Shown here piece by piece: positions 25,370 to 33,136 of a stretch of 35,457 nucleotides of DNA. Location of the stretch: NCBI GenBank assembly GCA_045617925.1, contig JAZLJR010000045.1, positions 1-35,457 on the forward strand. The letters are read 5' to 3'. Under the pieces are notes generated by a model. The model made no database searches. It was not told the DNA's origin and saw nothing but the letters and a program-made list of their open reading frames with translations. Made by a program: the position numbers and the translations under genes. Positions within the stretch are counted from its first letter, which is position 1. Each line of letters opens with the position of its first letter. The stretch is from CALELF01 sp045617925 (GTDB lineage: Bacteria; Synergistota; Synergistia; Synergistales; Synergistaceae).

Positions 25370-25398
25370 ATTATATCACTATAGTTATTCTTTTGCAA
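25370..25398 (-). promoter_or_regulatory. rpsO promoter
   Basis: On the minus strand TTGCAA (25393-25398), a 17-base spacer and TATAAT (25370-25375) form a near-consensus promoter with an extended TGA. It lies in the gap after uvrB, so rpsO is independent of uvrB transcription. Confidence 0.82.
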
Positions 25399-25427
25399 GA
25401 ATTTATTTTTTTCTGTATGCTAACAAA

Positions 25428-27434
25428 TTATTTTCTTGTCCTATATTTTGCCTTGCGTTTCTTTTTGCTTGGTTGTTTTTTTATTTGCCCTTGTCCCTTG
25501 AACTGCAAAATTGTGTCTCGCAATTCTGCTGCTCTTTCAAAGTCGAGCTTCTCCACACAAAGCCACATTTCCTCTTCCATCTGCTTAACCGTCATCTCGT
25601 TTGCGACAGCATTGTTGCCTTCCTCCTGCAACTCAACAGGCAGGAGATTTTTTATTGCCTTTTTCACAGTTTGCGGAATTATTCCATGTGCTTCGTTATA
25701 TTCAAGCTGTAATTTTCTTCTGCGGTTTGTCTCTTTGATAGCAGAATCCATACTTGCCGTTACGACATCTCCATAGAGAATGACACGCCCGTTAGCATTT
25801 CTTGCAGTTCTGCCTATCATTTGTATAAGGCTTCGTGTGTTACGCAGAAAGCCTTCTTTATCCGCGTCAAGAATAGCAATGAGCGAAACTTCCGGCAAAT
25901 CTATTCCTTCACGCAAAAGATTAACACCCACCAAGACATTTGCACCGCCGGTTCTGAGCTCCTTTAGCATATCCGCTCTTTCAAAGGTGTCCATTTCAGA
26001 ATGAATATAACGTGATTTTATTCCAACCTCTGCCAAAAACTCTGACAAGTCTTCTGCTTGACGCTTGGTCAAGGTAAGGGCAAGCACCCTGTCCCCAGAC
26101 TCTGTAACCTGTTTTATCTCTCCAATAAGGTCGTCAACCTGTCCTGTGGCACTCCGCACTTCTATGACTGGATCTGGAATGCCAGTTGGACGCATAAGTT
26201 GCTCCACAACATTTTTTGAATTTTCTAACTCATAATCCCCTGGCGTAGCAGACGTAAACAAGACATCCCCTACACGGCTTTCAAATTCATCAAACATCAA
26301 GGGACGGTTGTCAAGGCAGGACGGAAGACGAAAGCCAAATTGCACAAGCACATTTTTTCTTGCTCTGTCGCCATTGAACATTCCACGCACCTGTGGAATT
26401 GTAATGTGACTTTCGTCCACAAAATAAAGCGAGTTTTTAGGGAAAAAGTCAAGAAGCGTGCCAGGTGGGTCTCCAGGATTTCTACCGTCAAGGTAAACTG
26501 AGTAGTTTTCTATCCCAGAGCAATAGCCGACTTCTGAGAGCATTTCCATATCGTAAAGCGTTCTGCTACGTAATCTTTCAGCTTCCAGTGGCATATTTTT
26601 ATCTAAAAAGTCTTGACAGCATTTTTCCATTTCTTCTAGGATTTTATCTTTTGACGTAGCGATTGCATCTTGATTTGTAACATAATGCTGTGCAGGAAAT
26701 ATTCCTACCTTTTTTTTGTCTGCAACAAACTCGCCAGTAAGAGGCTCTAATTCCGTTATGCGTTCTATTTCATCATCAAAAAATTCCACACGATAAATTG
26801 TGTCAGAATATGACGGATATATTTCAAGGCTCTCGCCACGCACACTAAATGTTGACGGCTGAAGCACTGTATCGTTTCTTGTGTAGTAGCTTGTAATCAA
26901 TTTTGACATAAAGCTACGTCTGTCAATTATATCCCCCACTGCAAAACGAAAAATTGCGTCCTCATAATTTTTCCTGACACCAAGTCCATATATGCAAGAA
27001 ACACTAGCTACAACAATGCAATCGTTTCTTTCAAGCAAAGACTTTGTGCAGGCGAGACGCAATTTTTCTATCTTTTCATTAACAGAAGCATCCTTTTCAA
27101 TGTATGCATCAGTTGAAGGAATGTATGCTTCCGGTTGATAATAATCGTAATATGAAACAAAATAATTTACAGAATTTTTTGGGAAAAAGTTCTTAAACTC
27201 ACTGTAAAGCTGTGCGGCAAGAGTTTTGTTGTGTGCCAAAACAAGCGTGGGGCGATTTAAGCGTGCTATGACATTTGCCATTGTAAAGGTTTTGCCACTG
27301 CCCGTTACACCTAAAAGCGTGTGCTTCATGTGCCCGTTGCTTGACAAAAAACCCTGCACGATGGACTCTGTCGCCTTCGCTTGGTCTTCAGACAATTCAT
27401 ATTCAGAATGAAGTATAAATTTTTCTTCTTCCAT
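25428..27434 (-). CDS. uvrB: Excinuclease ABC subunit B
   Basis: Damage-verifying helicase-like subunit of nucleotide excision repair. The 668 residues have Walker A GVTGSGKT, the beta-hairpin YYDYYQPEAYIPSTDAYIEKD, Walker B-type DESH, HSEMDTFERADMLKELR, VGVNLLREGIDLPEVSL, QMIGRTARNANG and a C-terminal UVR domain that binds UvrC. The start is uncertain: ATG 27434 is preferred, but a GTG at 27443 is in frame and neither has a good SD. It follows the DUF2703-like gene closely. I see no clear LexA-type operator. Confidence 0.96.
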   Translation of the reverse strand: MEEEKFILHSEYELSEDQAKATESIVQGFLSSNGHMKHTLLGVTGSGKTFTMANVIARLNRPTLVLAHNKTLAAQLYSEFKNFFPKNSVNYFVSYYDYYQPEAYIPSTDAYIEKDASVNEKIEKLRLACTKSLLERNDCIVVASVSCIYGLGVRKNYEDAIFRFAVGDIIDRRSFMSKLITSYYTRNDTVLQPSTFSVRGESLEIYPSYSDTIYRVEFFDDEIERITELEPLTGEFVADKKKVGIFPAQHYVTNQDAIATSKDKILEEMEKCCQDFLDKNMPLEAERLRSRTLYDMEMLSEVGYCSGIENYSVYLDGRNPGDPPGTLLDFFPKNSLYFVDESHITIPQVRGMFNGDRARKNVLVQFGFRLPSCLDNRPLMFDEFESRVGDVLFTSATPGDYELENSKNVVEQLMRPTGIPDPVIEVRSATGQVDDLIGEIKQVTESGDRVLALTLTKRQAEDLSEFLAEVGIKSRYIHSEMDTFERADMLKELRTGGANVLVGVNLLREGIDLPEVSLIAILDADKEGFLRNTRSLIQMIGRTARNANGRVILYGDVVTASMDSAIKETNRRRKLQLEYNEAHGIIPQTVKKAIKNLLPVELQEEGNNAVANEMTVKQMEEEMWLCVEKLDFERAAELRDTILQFKGQGQIKKQPSKKKRKAKYRTRK

Positions 27435-27459
27435 TACTTCCACTACTAGCTATAACACA

Positions 27460-27969
27460 CTAATGTGTGGCGTGTTTATGGTGTTCTCTATGCAACGCCA
27501 TTTCCTCATTTCCACAGCCTGAAGCGCAATTTTCACAAGAGCAATCGCAGTTTTGCCCACGGAAGATAATTTTTAACACTGCTTCCATAAAAAATTCCTC
27601 TGGTAAAACTTGCGACGTTTCACCAGACAAGGTCGTAAAGGTGCGAACGGGGAAAGTATAGCCCTCGGGCGTGACACAATCAGAACAATCTGTGTAGGTA
27701 GGCTCTATAAAAAGCAAGTTTTCTATTGGCGTTTCCTCAATGTCAAGAGCCTCACATGATACTGATACTAAATTTGATGCTGCCAGATTTTGCTCGCAAT
27801 AGTCGTCTAGTTCCACTTGACGTAGCTTTAAGCCAAAGCCAAGAGGAGCAAATTTTGGTGCCATCTTTTTGCAAAAGGCAACAAGATTATTGAAGGTGTC
27901 TTCCCAAGCAGAAACCTTCATGTCTTTCATTAAATAATGTGTTAATGTAATCGTTTTTAATTCTGCCAT
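27460..27969 (-). CDS. Cys/His-rich DUF2703-like protein
   Basis: A 169-residue protein of unknown function. The middle part resembles the DUF2703 pattern as I remember it: a helix, FGLKLRQVELDDY, N-L-V-S-V-S-C, a C-x2-C pair (Cys95, Cys98), a short strand pair, then LPEEFFMEAVLKIIF. The usual N-terminal CxxC of that family is not present. The tail is striking: C-x-C-x-C-x2-C-x3-C (Cys141, 143, 145, 148, 152), followed by HREHHKHATH with five histidines. This suggests metal binding, perhaps copper, zinc or an iron-sulfur cluster. AGGAG lies seven bases upstream. It sits between holB and uvrB with short gaps, so it is probably co-transcribed. The family assignment is tentative. Confidence 0.75.
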   Translation of the reverse strand: MAELKTITLTHYLMKDMKVSAWEDTFNNLVAFCKKMAPKFAPLGFGLKLRQVELDDYCEQNLAASNLVSVSCEALDIEETPIENLLFIEPTYTDCSDCVTPEGYTFPVRTFTTLSGETSQVLPEEFFMEAVLKIIFRGQNCDCSCENCASGCGNEEMALHREHHKHATH

Positions 27970-27979
27970 AGCTATTCTC

Positions 27980-28756
27980 CTATAATTCTATAAGATAATT
28001 CAGTGGGACATGTTTGTATAGCAACAAATAAACTGCATCTTTCACCTGTGTCACGCCTGCATTGGTGGCATCAAGCCGTTTGGCGAGGTTTGCCAAATCA
28101 CAGGCACGGCTATATTGTCCATTGCTCGACAGGGAATGTGCAAAGGCATCTAATTCCTCTAATAATTCTTCCCTTGTCTTTTTATTATTTTCGCTTAAAT
28201 AGGAAGCCCATTCAGTAGAATTTTGTGGTGGTGCAACAGACAAAATTTCCTCTGCAAAATGAAAACGGAAGAGACGAATGCGGCTTTTTATTGTGGGAAT
28301 AAAATTGTCAAACTCCGACATATAAATAATTCTGCCATTCTGAGGTGGTTCTTCCGTCACCTTCAAGAGAGAATTTGCCGCCGGTTTTAACAGACGCTCT
28401 GAATTCCAAATGACACAAATTCTGCAAAGGGCAGAAATTGGATTTATAGAAAGCTCTGGCAAAATTTTTCTGCAATTTGCAATGGAAGCAGCCTTTTTTG
28501 GCATTTTTTTCTTGGACGGTGTAAAGGGCTCATCGTCTCCATGCACAAGGTGAATGACATCTGGGTGAGTTAAATTTTCTACGGACAAATTTCCACCAAG
28601 CACCCTTGGCAAAAATAACTCTAGAAAATCATACTGTGCATTTTGTGGCAAGATTACACCAATTGACTGAGGAAGACTTCCGCTAGATATACTAGACTCT
28701 ATGTCACGCCAAGTTTGGCTATTCAAAATTTCATTTTTCATATCCAGTTCTGCCAT
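27980..28756 (-). CDS. holB: DNA polymerase III delta-prime-like protein
   Basis: A 258-residue clamp-loader-type protein. The best match is the middle segment LLKPAANSLLKVTEEPPQNGRIIYMSEFDNFIPTIKSRIRLFRF, which follows the delta-prime pattern (LLK.LEEPP ... TI.SR). The N-terminus, expected to hold a Walker A, reads SLPQSIGVILPQNAQY, with no P-loop. The four-cysteine zinc module before HPD is also missing, though THPDVIHL remains. Delta-prime does not need ATPase activity, so function as a stator is possible. It follows tmk after four bases, the classic tmk-holB pairing, with GAGG as SD. The length is short for the family. Confidence 0.82.
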   Translation of the reverse strand: MAELDMKNEILNSQTWRDIESSISSGSLPQSIGVILPQNAQYDFLELFLPRVLGGNLSVENLTHPDVIHLVHGDDEPFTPSKKKMPKKAASIANCRKILPELSINPISALCRICVIWNSERLLKPAANSLLKVTEEPPQNGRIIYMSEFDNFIPTIKSRIRLFRFHFAEEILSVAPPQNSTEWASYLSENNKKTREELLEELDAFAHSLSSNGQYSRACDLANLAKRLDATNAGVTQVKDAVYLLLYKHVPLNYLIEL

Positions 28757-28760
28757 GACA

Positions 28761-29378
28761 TTACCTCATCTTTGCGAAATCTTCGTAGCACTTCACGACT
28801 TCTTCATGAATTTTCGCTATGCTTTTCCCGCTAGATTTTATCGTTATAATTCTGTCCTTGTTGTCACAGGCTAAACTGTCAAAGCCATTTTTGACACGTT
28901 TCATAAACTCTTGACCCGATTTTTCTATTGAGTCTAAATTGCCTCTGTTAAGCACTCGTGCATAGGAATCTTCCACAGAGATTTCAAAATAAAATGTAAG
29001 GTTTGGAGTTGGCAAATTTGCAATTTCAAACATCTTATCAACTGCCATTTTATCTAATTGTCTGCCATAGCATTGGTATGCGACTGTTGAATCATGATAA
29101 CGATCCATTACAATTGTTTTACCTTGCTTTATAGCAGGGGCAATAACACGGCTAGCATGCTCTGCTCTGTCTGCCATAAAAACAAAAACTTCTGAGGCAA
29201 CATTTTCAAGACAACCTGAAATCAAAATTTGACGGAAATTTGGCTCTCCGTCAAAACCTCCAGGTTCTCTTGTAAAAATTACCTCATCACCCTTTGCGTT
29301 TTTCTTTAAATATTCAAAGAATAATTTTGCCTGCGTCGTCTTTCCACAGCCGTCAATGCCTTCAAATGTTATAAACAT
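28761..29378 (-). CDS. tmk: Thymidylate kinase
   Basis: Phosphorylates dTMP to dTDP. The 205 residues have the P-loop FEGIDGCGKTTQAK at residues 4-17, FTREPGG, the DRYHDSTVAYQCYGRQLD signature and the LTFYFEISVEDSYARV segment. It heads the tmk-holB-DUF2703-like-uvrB run. A candidate promoter on the minus strand has TAAAAT at 29424-29429 with a weak -35 (TTCGTA) 17 bases away. Confidence 0.95.
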   Translation of the reverse strand: MFITFEGIDGCGKTTQAKLFFEYLKKNAKGDEVIFTREPGGFDGEPNFRQILISGCLENVASEVFVFMADRAEHASRVIAPAIKQGKTIVMDRYHDSTVAYQCYGRQLDKMAVDKMFEIANLPTPNLTFYFEISVEDSYARVLNRGNLDSIEKSGQEFMKRVKNGFDSLACDNKDRIITIKSSGKSIAKIHEEVVKCYEDFAKMR

Positions 29379-29423
29379 TTACACTACCACCATAAAATTA
29401 TTGTGCATCTCAAGTACAATGAT

Positions 29424-29452
29424 ATTTTAACACATAAATAAACTTCTACGAA
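29424..29452 (-). promoter_or_regulatory. Candidate tmk promoter
   Basis: TTCGTA, a 17-base spacer and TAAAAT on the minus strand lie about 45 bases before tmk, just after the terminator of the upstream hisS-aspS unit. The -35 is poor (3 of 6). Confidence 0.4.
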
Positions 29453-29487
29453 ATATAAATGCCACGGAAAAACTATTTACTTTTCAA

Positions 29488-29525
29488 TAAAAAAAGGCAG
29501 CAATCAAAAAAAAGATTACTGCCTT
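29488..29525 (-). terminator. Terminator of the hisS-aspS-small ORF unit
   Basis: Read on the minus strand, AAGGCAGTAATC pairs with GATTGCTGCCTT (one mismatch) around an eight-T loop and is followed by a T-run. It lies nine bases after the stop of the 63-residue gene, which supports that gene as the last of its operon. Confidence 0.9.
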
Positions 29526-29533
29526 GCTCAATT

Positions 29534-29725
29534 CTATTCAGTGGCAACAGAAAGTTTTACAAAATCTCCCTGTAAGTTCCAACTCTTTTCTATTATGTTA
29601 TCCGTTTCACCAGGTTGCTTCCACGGCAACATATTAGCCATTCCATAGGCATCTATAATTGCAATGAAGCGCGAACCATCAGGAGCGATATAAAGATATA
29701 TTCCTTCTTCTCTTTGCCGTGCCAT
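29534..29725 (-). CDS. Small protein of unknown function after aspS
   Basis: A 63-residue reading frame that I do not recognise. It begins one base after the aspS stop, with a GAAGAAGAG purine-rich stretch inside the end of aspS as SD. It ends just before a strong terminator. The sequence MARQREEGIYLYIAPDGS looks like a small beta-rich domain with no signal peptide or membrane segment. Tight spacing between aspS and the terminator makes it likely real. Confidence 0.65.
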   Translation of the reverse strand: MARQREEGIYLYIAPDGSRFIAIIDAYGMANMLPWKQPGETDNIIEKSWNLQGDFVKLSVATE

Positions 29726-29726
29726 G

Positions 29727-31517
29727 TTAAAGCTCTTCTTCCACTTTTATTGAAAGTTCAGCCAACTGTGCATTGTCCACAGTTCCTGGTGCATCTGTCA
29801 TTGGGCACTGTGCCTTCTGGTTCTTCGGGAATGCCATTGTATCACGTATGGACTTTGCTCCAAGCATAAGCATTACGAGTCTGTCTAGCCCCAAGGCAAT
29901 TCCACCGTGTGGAGGCGTGCCAAAAGAAAGTGCATCCATAAGGAAGCCAAATCTATCTTTTATCGCTTCTGGTGTGAAGTTCAATGCCTTAAAAGCCAAT
30001 TCCTGAACGCGTGGCTCGTGAATACGAATTGAACCACCGCCAAGCTCTGTGCCATTCAAGACAACGTCGTATGCACGAGAACGAACACGACCAGGCTCTG
30101 TCAACATGTAATCAAGATCTTCATACATTGGTGAAGTGAATGGATGGTGAACAGCTGTGTAACGTCCTTCTTCCTCACTCCACTCAAAGAGTGGAAATTC
30201 TGTTACCCAAAGGAATTTGAATCCATCTTCAACCTGCCCAAGAGACGCAGAAACTTCCAATCTAATTTGACCTAAAATTTCACAAGCTTTTTTCCAGTTA
30301 AGGTCCGCCATGATAAAGAGAGCATCGCCATCTTCAATTCCAGTTAATTCCTTTAAGAGTGCAACCTTGTCTTCTGGCAAGAACTTCATCAATGGACCTT
30401 TTAATTCTCCATCTTTTGCAAGGAAATTTGCCATACCGGCTGCGCCAAGATCCTTAGCACGTGCTTCCCAAACAGAAATATCCTTTCTGCTCATTGAAGC
30501 ACCACCCTTGACAAGCAAGCCTTTTATTGTGCCGCCATTTGCTACAAGTCCTGCAAAAGGATTTTCACCACCTTCAAAAACCTTTTCAAGAGCCACCATT
30601 GCAGAAGCAATACGGAGATCTGGTTTGTCGCTACCGTATTTATCCATTGCCTCTTTCCAAGTCAAGCGAAGGAATGGCGTTTTTACCTCAACACCAGCAA
30701 CATCCTTCCAAAGACCTGCAAGGTAATTTTCAAACATGGTCATGATATCTTCTTCTGTGGTGAAGCTCATTTCAAAGTCTAACTGTGTAAACTCCGGCTG
30801 TCTGTCAGCACGTAGGTCCTCATCACGGAAACATTTTGAAATTTGCATATAGCGGTCAAGTCCGCTAACCATGAGAAGCTGCTTAAAAATTTGTGGTGAC
30901 TGTGGCAATGCGTAGAAACAACCTTTATTGACACGGGAAGGCACAAGATAATCTCTAGCCCCCTCTGGAGTTGACTTTGTCAACATTGGAGTTTCAACCT
31001 CTGTAAAACCATTCTTTGCAAAATAATTTCTCGTATATAGTGTAACATCGTGGCGTATTTTCAAGTTATGCTGCATCTTTTCACGGCGAAGGTCAAGATA
31101 ACGATACTTCATGCGAAGATCTTCATTGACGTTGTCTGTGGTTTCGTCATCAATTTCAAAAGGTGTTAAACGTGCAGGTGACATGATGATAAAATCCTCT
31201 GCCAAGAGTTCAACTGCACCTGTTGGAAGCTCTGGATTTTCTGTCCCCTCTGGGCGAATACGAAGGCGTCCTTTTACAGACAAGACATATTCATTTCTCA
31301 ATGAATTTGCTTGCTCGTGTATCTCGGCATTGATTTCAGGATTGAAAACTACCTGCGTTACGCCTGTTTTGTCCCAAAGTTCTATGAAGATGATTCCACC
31401 AAGGTCACGCCTTGCACGAAGCCAGCCATTTAAGACTATATCTTTGCCGGCATCTTCCTTGCGTGGCTCACCACATTTCATTGTTCTTTGCCATGATGCA
31501 TCATAATATCTAGCCAT
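29727..31517 (-). CDS. aspS: Aspartyl-tRNA synthetase
   Basis: Class IIb synthetase of the bacterial type, 596 residues. It has the OB-fold anticodon domain (VLNGWLRARRDLGGIIFIEL), motif 1 region TEVETPMLTKSTPEGARDYLVP and motif 2 FRDEDLRADRQPEFTQLD. The bacterial GAD insertion follows, with FPLFEWSEEEGRY and motif 3 GIALGLDRLVMLM. A strong AAGGAG SD precedes ATG 31517. It follows hisS after 26 bases, a common bacterial pair. Confidence 0.98.
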   Translation of the reverse strand: MARYYDASWQRTMKCGEPRKEDAGKDIVLNGWLRARRDLGGIIFIELWDKTGVTQVVFNPEINAEIHEQANSLRNEYVLSVKGRLRIRPEGTENPELPTGAVELLAEDFIIMSPARLTPFEIDDETTDNVNEDLRMKYRYLDLRREKMQHNLKIRHDVTLYTRNYFAKNGFTEVETPMLTKSTPEGARDYLVPSRVNKGCFYALPQSPQIFKQLLMVSGLDRYMQISKCFRDEDLRADRQPEFTQLDFEMSFTTEEDIMTMFENYLAGLWKDVAGVEVKTPFLRLTWKEAMDKYGSDKPDLRIASAMVALEKVFEGGENPFAGLVANGGTIKGLLVKGGASMSRKDISVWEARAKDLGAAGMANFLAKDGELKGPLMKFLPEDKVALLKELTGIEDGDALFIMADLNWKKACEILGQIRLEVSASLGQVEDGFKFLWVTEFPLFEWSEEEGRYTAVHHPFTSPMYEDLDYMLTEPGRVRSRAYDVVLNGTELGGGSIRIHEPRVQELAFKALNFTPEAIKDRFGFLMDALSFGTPPHGGIALGLDRLVMLMLGAKSIRDTMAFPKNQKAQCPMTDAPGTVDNAQLAELSIKVEEEL

Positions 31518-31543
31518 TTTTTTCTCCTTTTAGACACTATAGA

Positions 31544-32794
31544 TTATTTTAATTTTTCTATTAAAGTATCTAGTGACAAGCTCTCTTGCTCACCTGTCGC
31601 CATATTTTTTAATGTGTAAAACTTTTTCTCTATTTCATCTTGACCAAGTATAACTGCAAAATCAGAAGTGCCGGCAGCAGCTTTCATTTGAGTTTTCATA
31701 CTGCGAGCCATGTAATCCATATCTGTCGCAATGTGATTTGTTCTCAAAATATTTGCAAGGCTTGCTGCTTCCAACAAAGCATTGTCATCTGCTGTTACGA
31801 TAAATGCTTTGTTCTTTGGCTCCTTGCCAAAGGTAGCACCTTGACTCTCCATAGTGAGAATTACGCGCTCAAGCCCAGAAGCAAAACCCACACCGGGTGT
31901 AGGCGCTCCGCCAATTGCCTCGGCAAGATGGTCATATCTTCCACCACCACAAACAGCATTTTGCGAGCCCAAATCACCGGACAAAATTTCAAAAGCCGTT
32001 TTTGTGTAATAATCAAGTCCACGAACAAGACGCTTGTCAAGTTTTATGTCTGCACCAAGTTTCTCCAAGGCCTTCACAACTGTTGCAAAATGTGATTTGC
32101 AATCATCACAAAGGTTATCCAAAATTGATGGTGCATTCTCTGTAATTGCTTTGCAAGCAGGATTTTTACAGTCCAAAATTCGCAGTGGATTTCTGTCAAA
32201 TCTTCCTTGACAGCTTTCACAAAGCTCTGACATATGTGGCGCAAGATAATCTTGCAAAGCTTTTCTATATAAAGGACGACACTCAGGACATCCGACAGAA
32301 TTCAAAACAACCTGCAAATTTTTCAAGCCTAAACGCCTGTAAAACTCCATAGACAAGTCTATAATTTCTACATCAAGCAAGGGACTACGTGAACCTATAG
32401 CCTCAATGTCAAGCTGAACAAACTGGCGATAACGCCCCTTTTGTGGTCTCTCGTAACGAAACATTGGACCAATACACCAAAATTTCTGTGGTTGACTGCC
32501 ACGAGCCATATTGTGCTCAAGGTAGCTCCTCATAACGGAAGCCGTAAGTTCAGGCCTCAAGGTGATAGACCTACCACCTTTATCAAGAAACGTATACATT
32601 TCTTTTTCCACAACATCCGTCGTTTGCCCAACACCTCTATGAAACAATTCTGTATGTTCAAATATCGGCAAGGTTATTTCCTTATAACCAAAGTCCGAAA
32701 CAACACCCTGTGCAACGTGGCTGACATAAGCCCATTTCCAGCTTTCGTCCCCGAGTATATCTTTCGTGCCACGTGGTGCTTCTATTTTAGACAT
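31544..32794 (-). CDS. hisS: Histidyl-tRNA synthetase
   Basis: Class II synthetase of 416 residues. The N-terminus has APRGTKDILGDES, motif 1 and the LRPELTASVMR segment. FRYERPQKGRYRQFVQLDIEAIG forms motif 2, and GCPECRPLY with LRILDCK and further cysteine pairs form the insertion domain. RGLDYYTKTAFEIL is the histidine A motif, and GGGRYDHLAEAIGG with PGVGFASGLERVIL is motif 3. GAGGTG is the SD. A good promoter lies at 32834-32862. No T-box leader is seen in the short upstream region. Confidence 0.98.
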   Translation of the reverse strand: MSKIEAPRGTKDILGDESWKWAYVSHVAQGVVSDFGYKEITLPIFEHTELFHRGVGQTTDVVEKEMYTFLDKGGRSITLRPELTASVMRSYLEHNMARGSQPQKFWCIGPMFRYERPQKGRYRQFVQLDIEAIGSRSPLLDVEIIDLSMEFYRRLGLKNLQVVLNSVGCPECRPLYRKALQDYLAPHMSELCESCQGRFDRNPLRILDCKNPACKAITENAPSILDNLCDDCKSHFATVVKALEKLGADIKLDKRLVRGLDYYTKTAFEILSGDLGSQNAVCGGGRYDHLAEAIGGAPTPGVGFASGLERVILTMESQGATFGKEPKNKAFIVTADDNALLEAASLANILRTNHIATDMDYMARSMKTQMKAAAGTSDFAVILGQDEIEKKFYTLKNMATGEQESLSLDTLIEKLK

Positions 32795-32833
32795 TCTTTA
32801 TAACACCTCTTTGTAAAGAAAAATCATCGAGCA

Positions 32834-32862
32834 ATGATACCGCAAAATTTCAAATTTAACAA
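32834..32862 (-). promoter_or_regulatory. hisS promoter
   Basis: TTGTTA (32857-32862), a 17-base spacer and TATCAT (32834-32839) on the minus strand, about 40 bases before hisS. It would drive hisS-aspS-small ORF. Confidence 0.65.
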
Positions 32863-32888
32863 GGTTTTATAGACAAAAAACATTTTGC

Positions 32889-32922
32889 AAAAAAATAAAA
32901 GGTGTCGCTTAAGCAACACCTT
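32889..32922 (-). terminator. Terminator after tRNA-Cys
   Basis: On the minus strand AAGGTGTTGCTT pairs with AAGCGACACCTT (one mismatch) and is followed by TTATTTTTTT. It lies about 20 bases past the tRNA 3' end. Confidence 0.85.
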
Positions 32923-32942
32923 ACGCAATCAAAGATAAAAAA

Positions 32943-33016
32943 TGGAGGAGGCACCCAGATTCGAACTGGGGATAAAGGATTTGCAGTCCTCTGCCTTACC
33001 ACTTGGCTATGCCTCC
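32943..33016 (-). tRNA. tRNA-Cys (GCA)
   Basis: A full cloverleaf can be drawn by hand: acceptor GGAGGCA with TGCCTCC, a D-arm, anticodon loop CTGCAAA with GCA, a T-arm CCCAG-TTCGAAT-CTGGG, discriminator T and an encoded CCA. It is a single-gene unit with its own consensus promoter and terminator. Confidence 0.97.
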
Positions 33017-33031
33017 TTGCAACAAGTCGAG

Positions 33032-33060
33032 AGTATATCAAAAAAACATAATTCTGTCAA
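33032..33060 (-). promoter_or_regulatory. tRNA-Cys promoter
   Basis: A perfect TTGACA (33055-33060), a 17-base spacer and TATACT (33032-33037) on the minus strand. Transcription would start about eight bases before the mature tRNA end. This is the best promoter in the window. Confidence 0.92.
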
Positions 33061-33087
33061 TGCAAATTGAATAATTTGTAACCGCAC

Positions 33088-33121
33088 AAAAAATTTAGCC
33101 ACAGGCAAAACACCTGTGGCT
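33088..33121 (-). terminator. Terminator after recA
   Basis: On the minus strand AGCCACAGG, loop TGTTTTG, CCTGTGGCT forms a perfect nine-base stem followed by an A/T tract ending in TTTTTT. It lies 15 bases after the recA stop. Confidence 0.9.
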
Positions 33122-33136
33122 CTAGAGTATATTCAA

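Noticed and set aside
32441..32803. Plus-strand open frame of 120 codons over hisS
   Set aside because: Antisense to the hisS N-terminal catalytic region, with no SD and no family resemblance.
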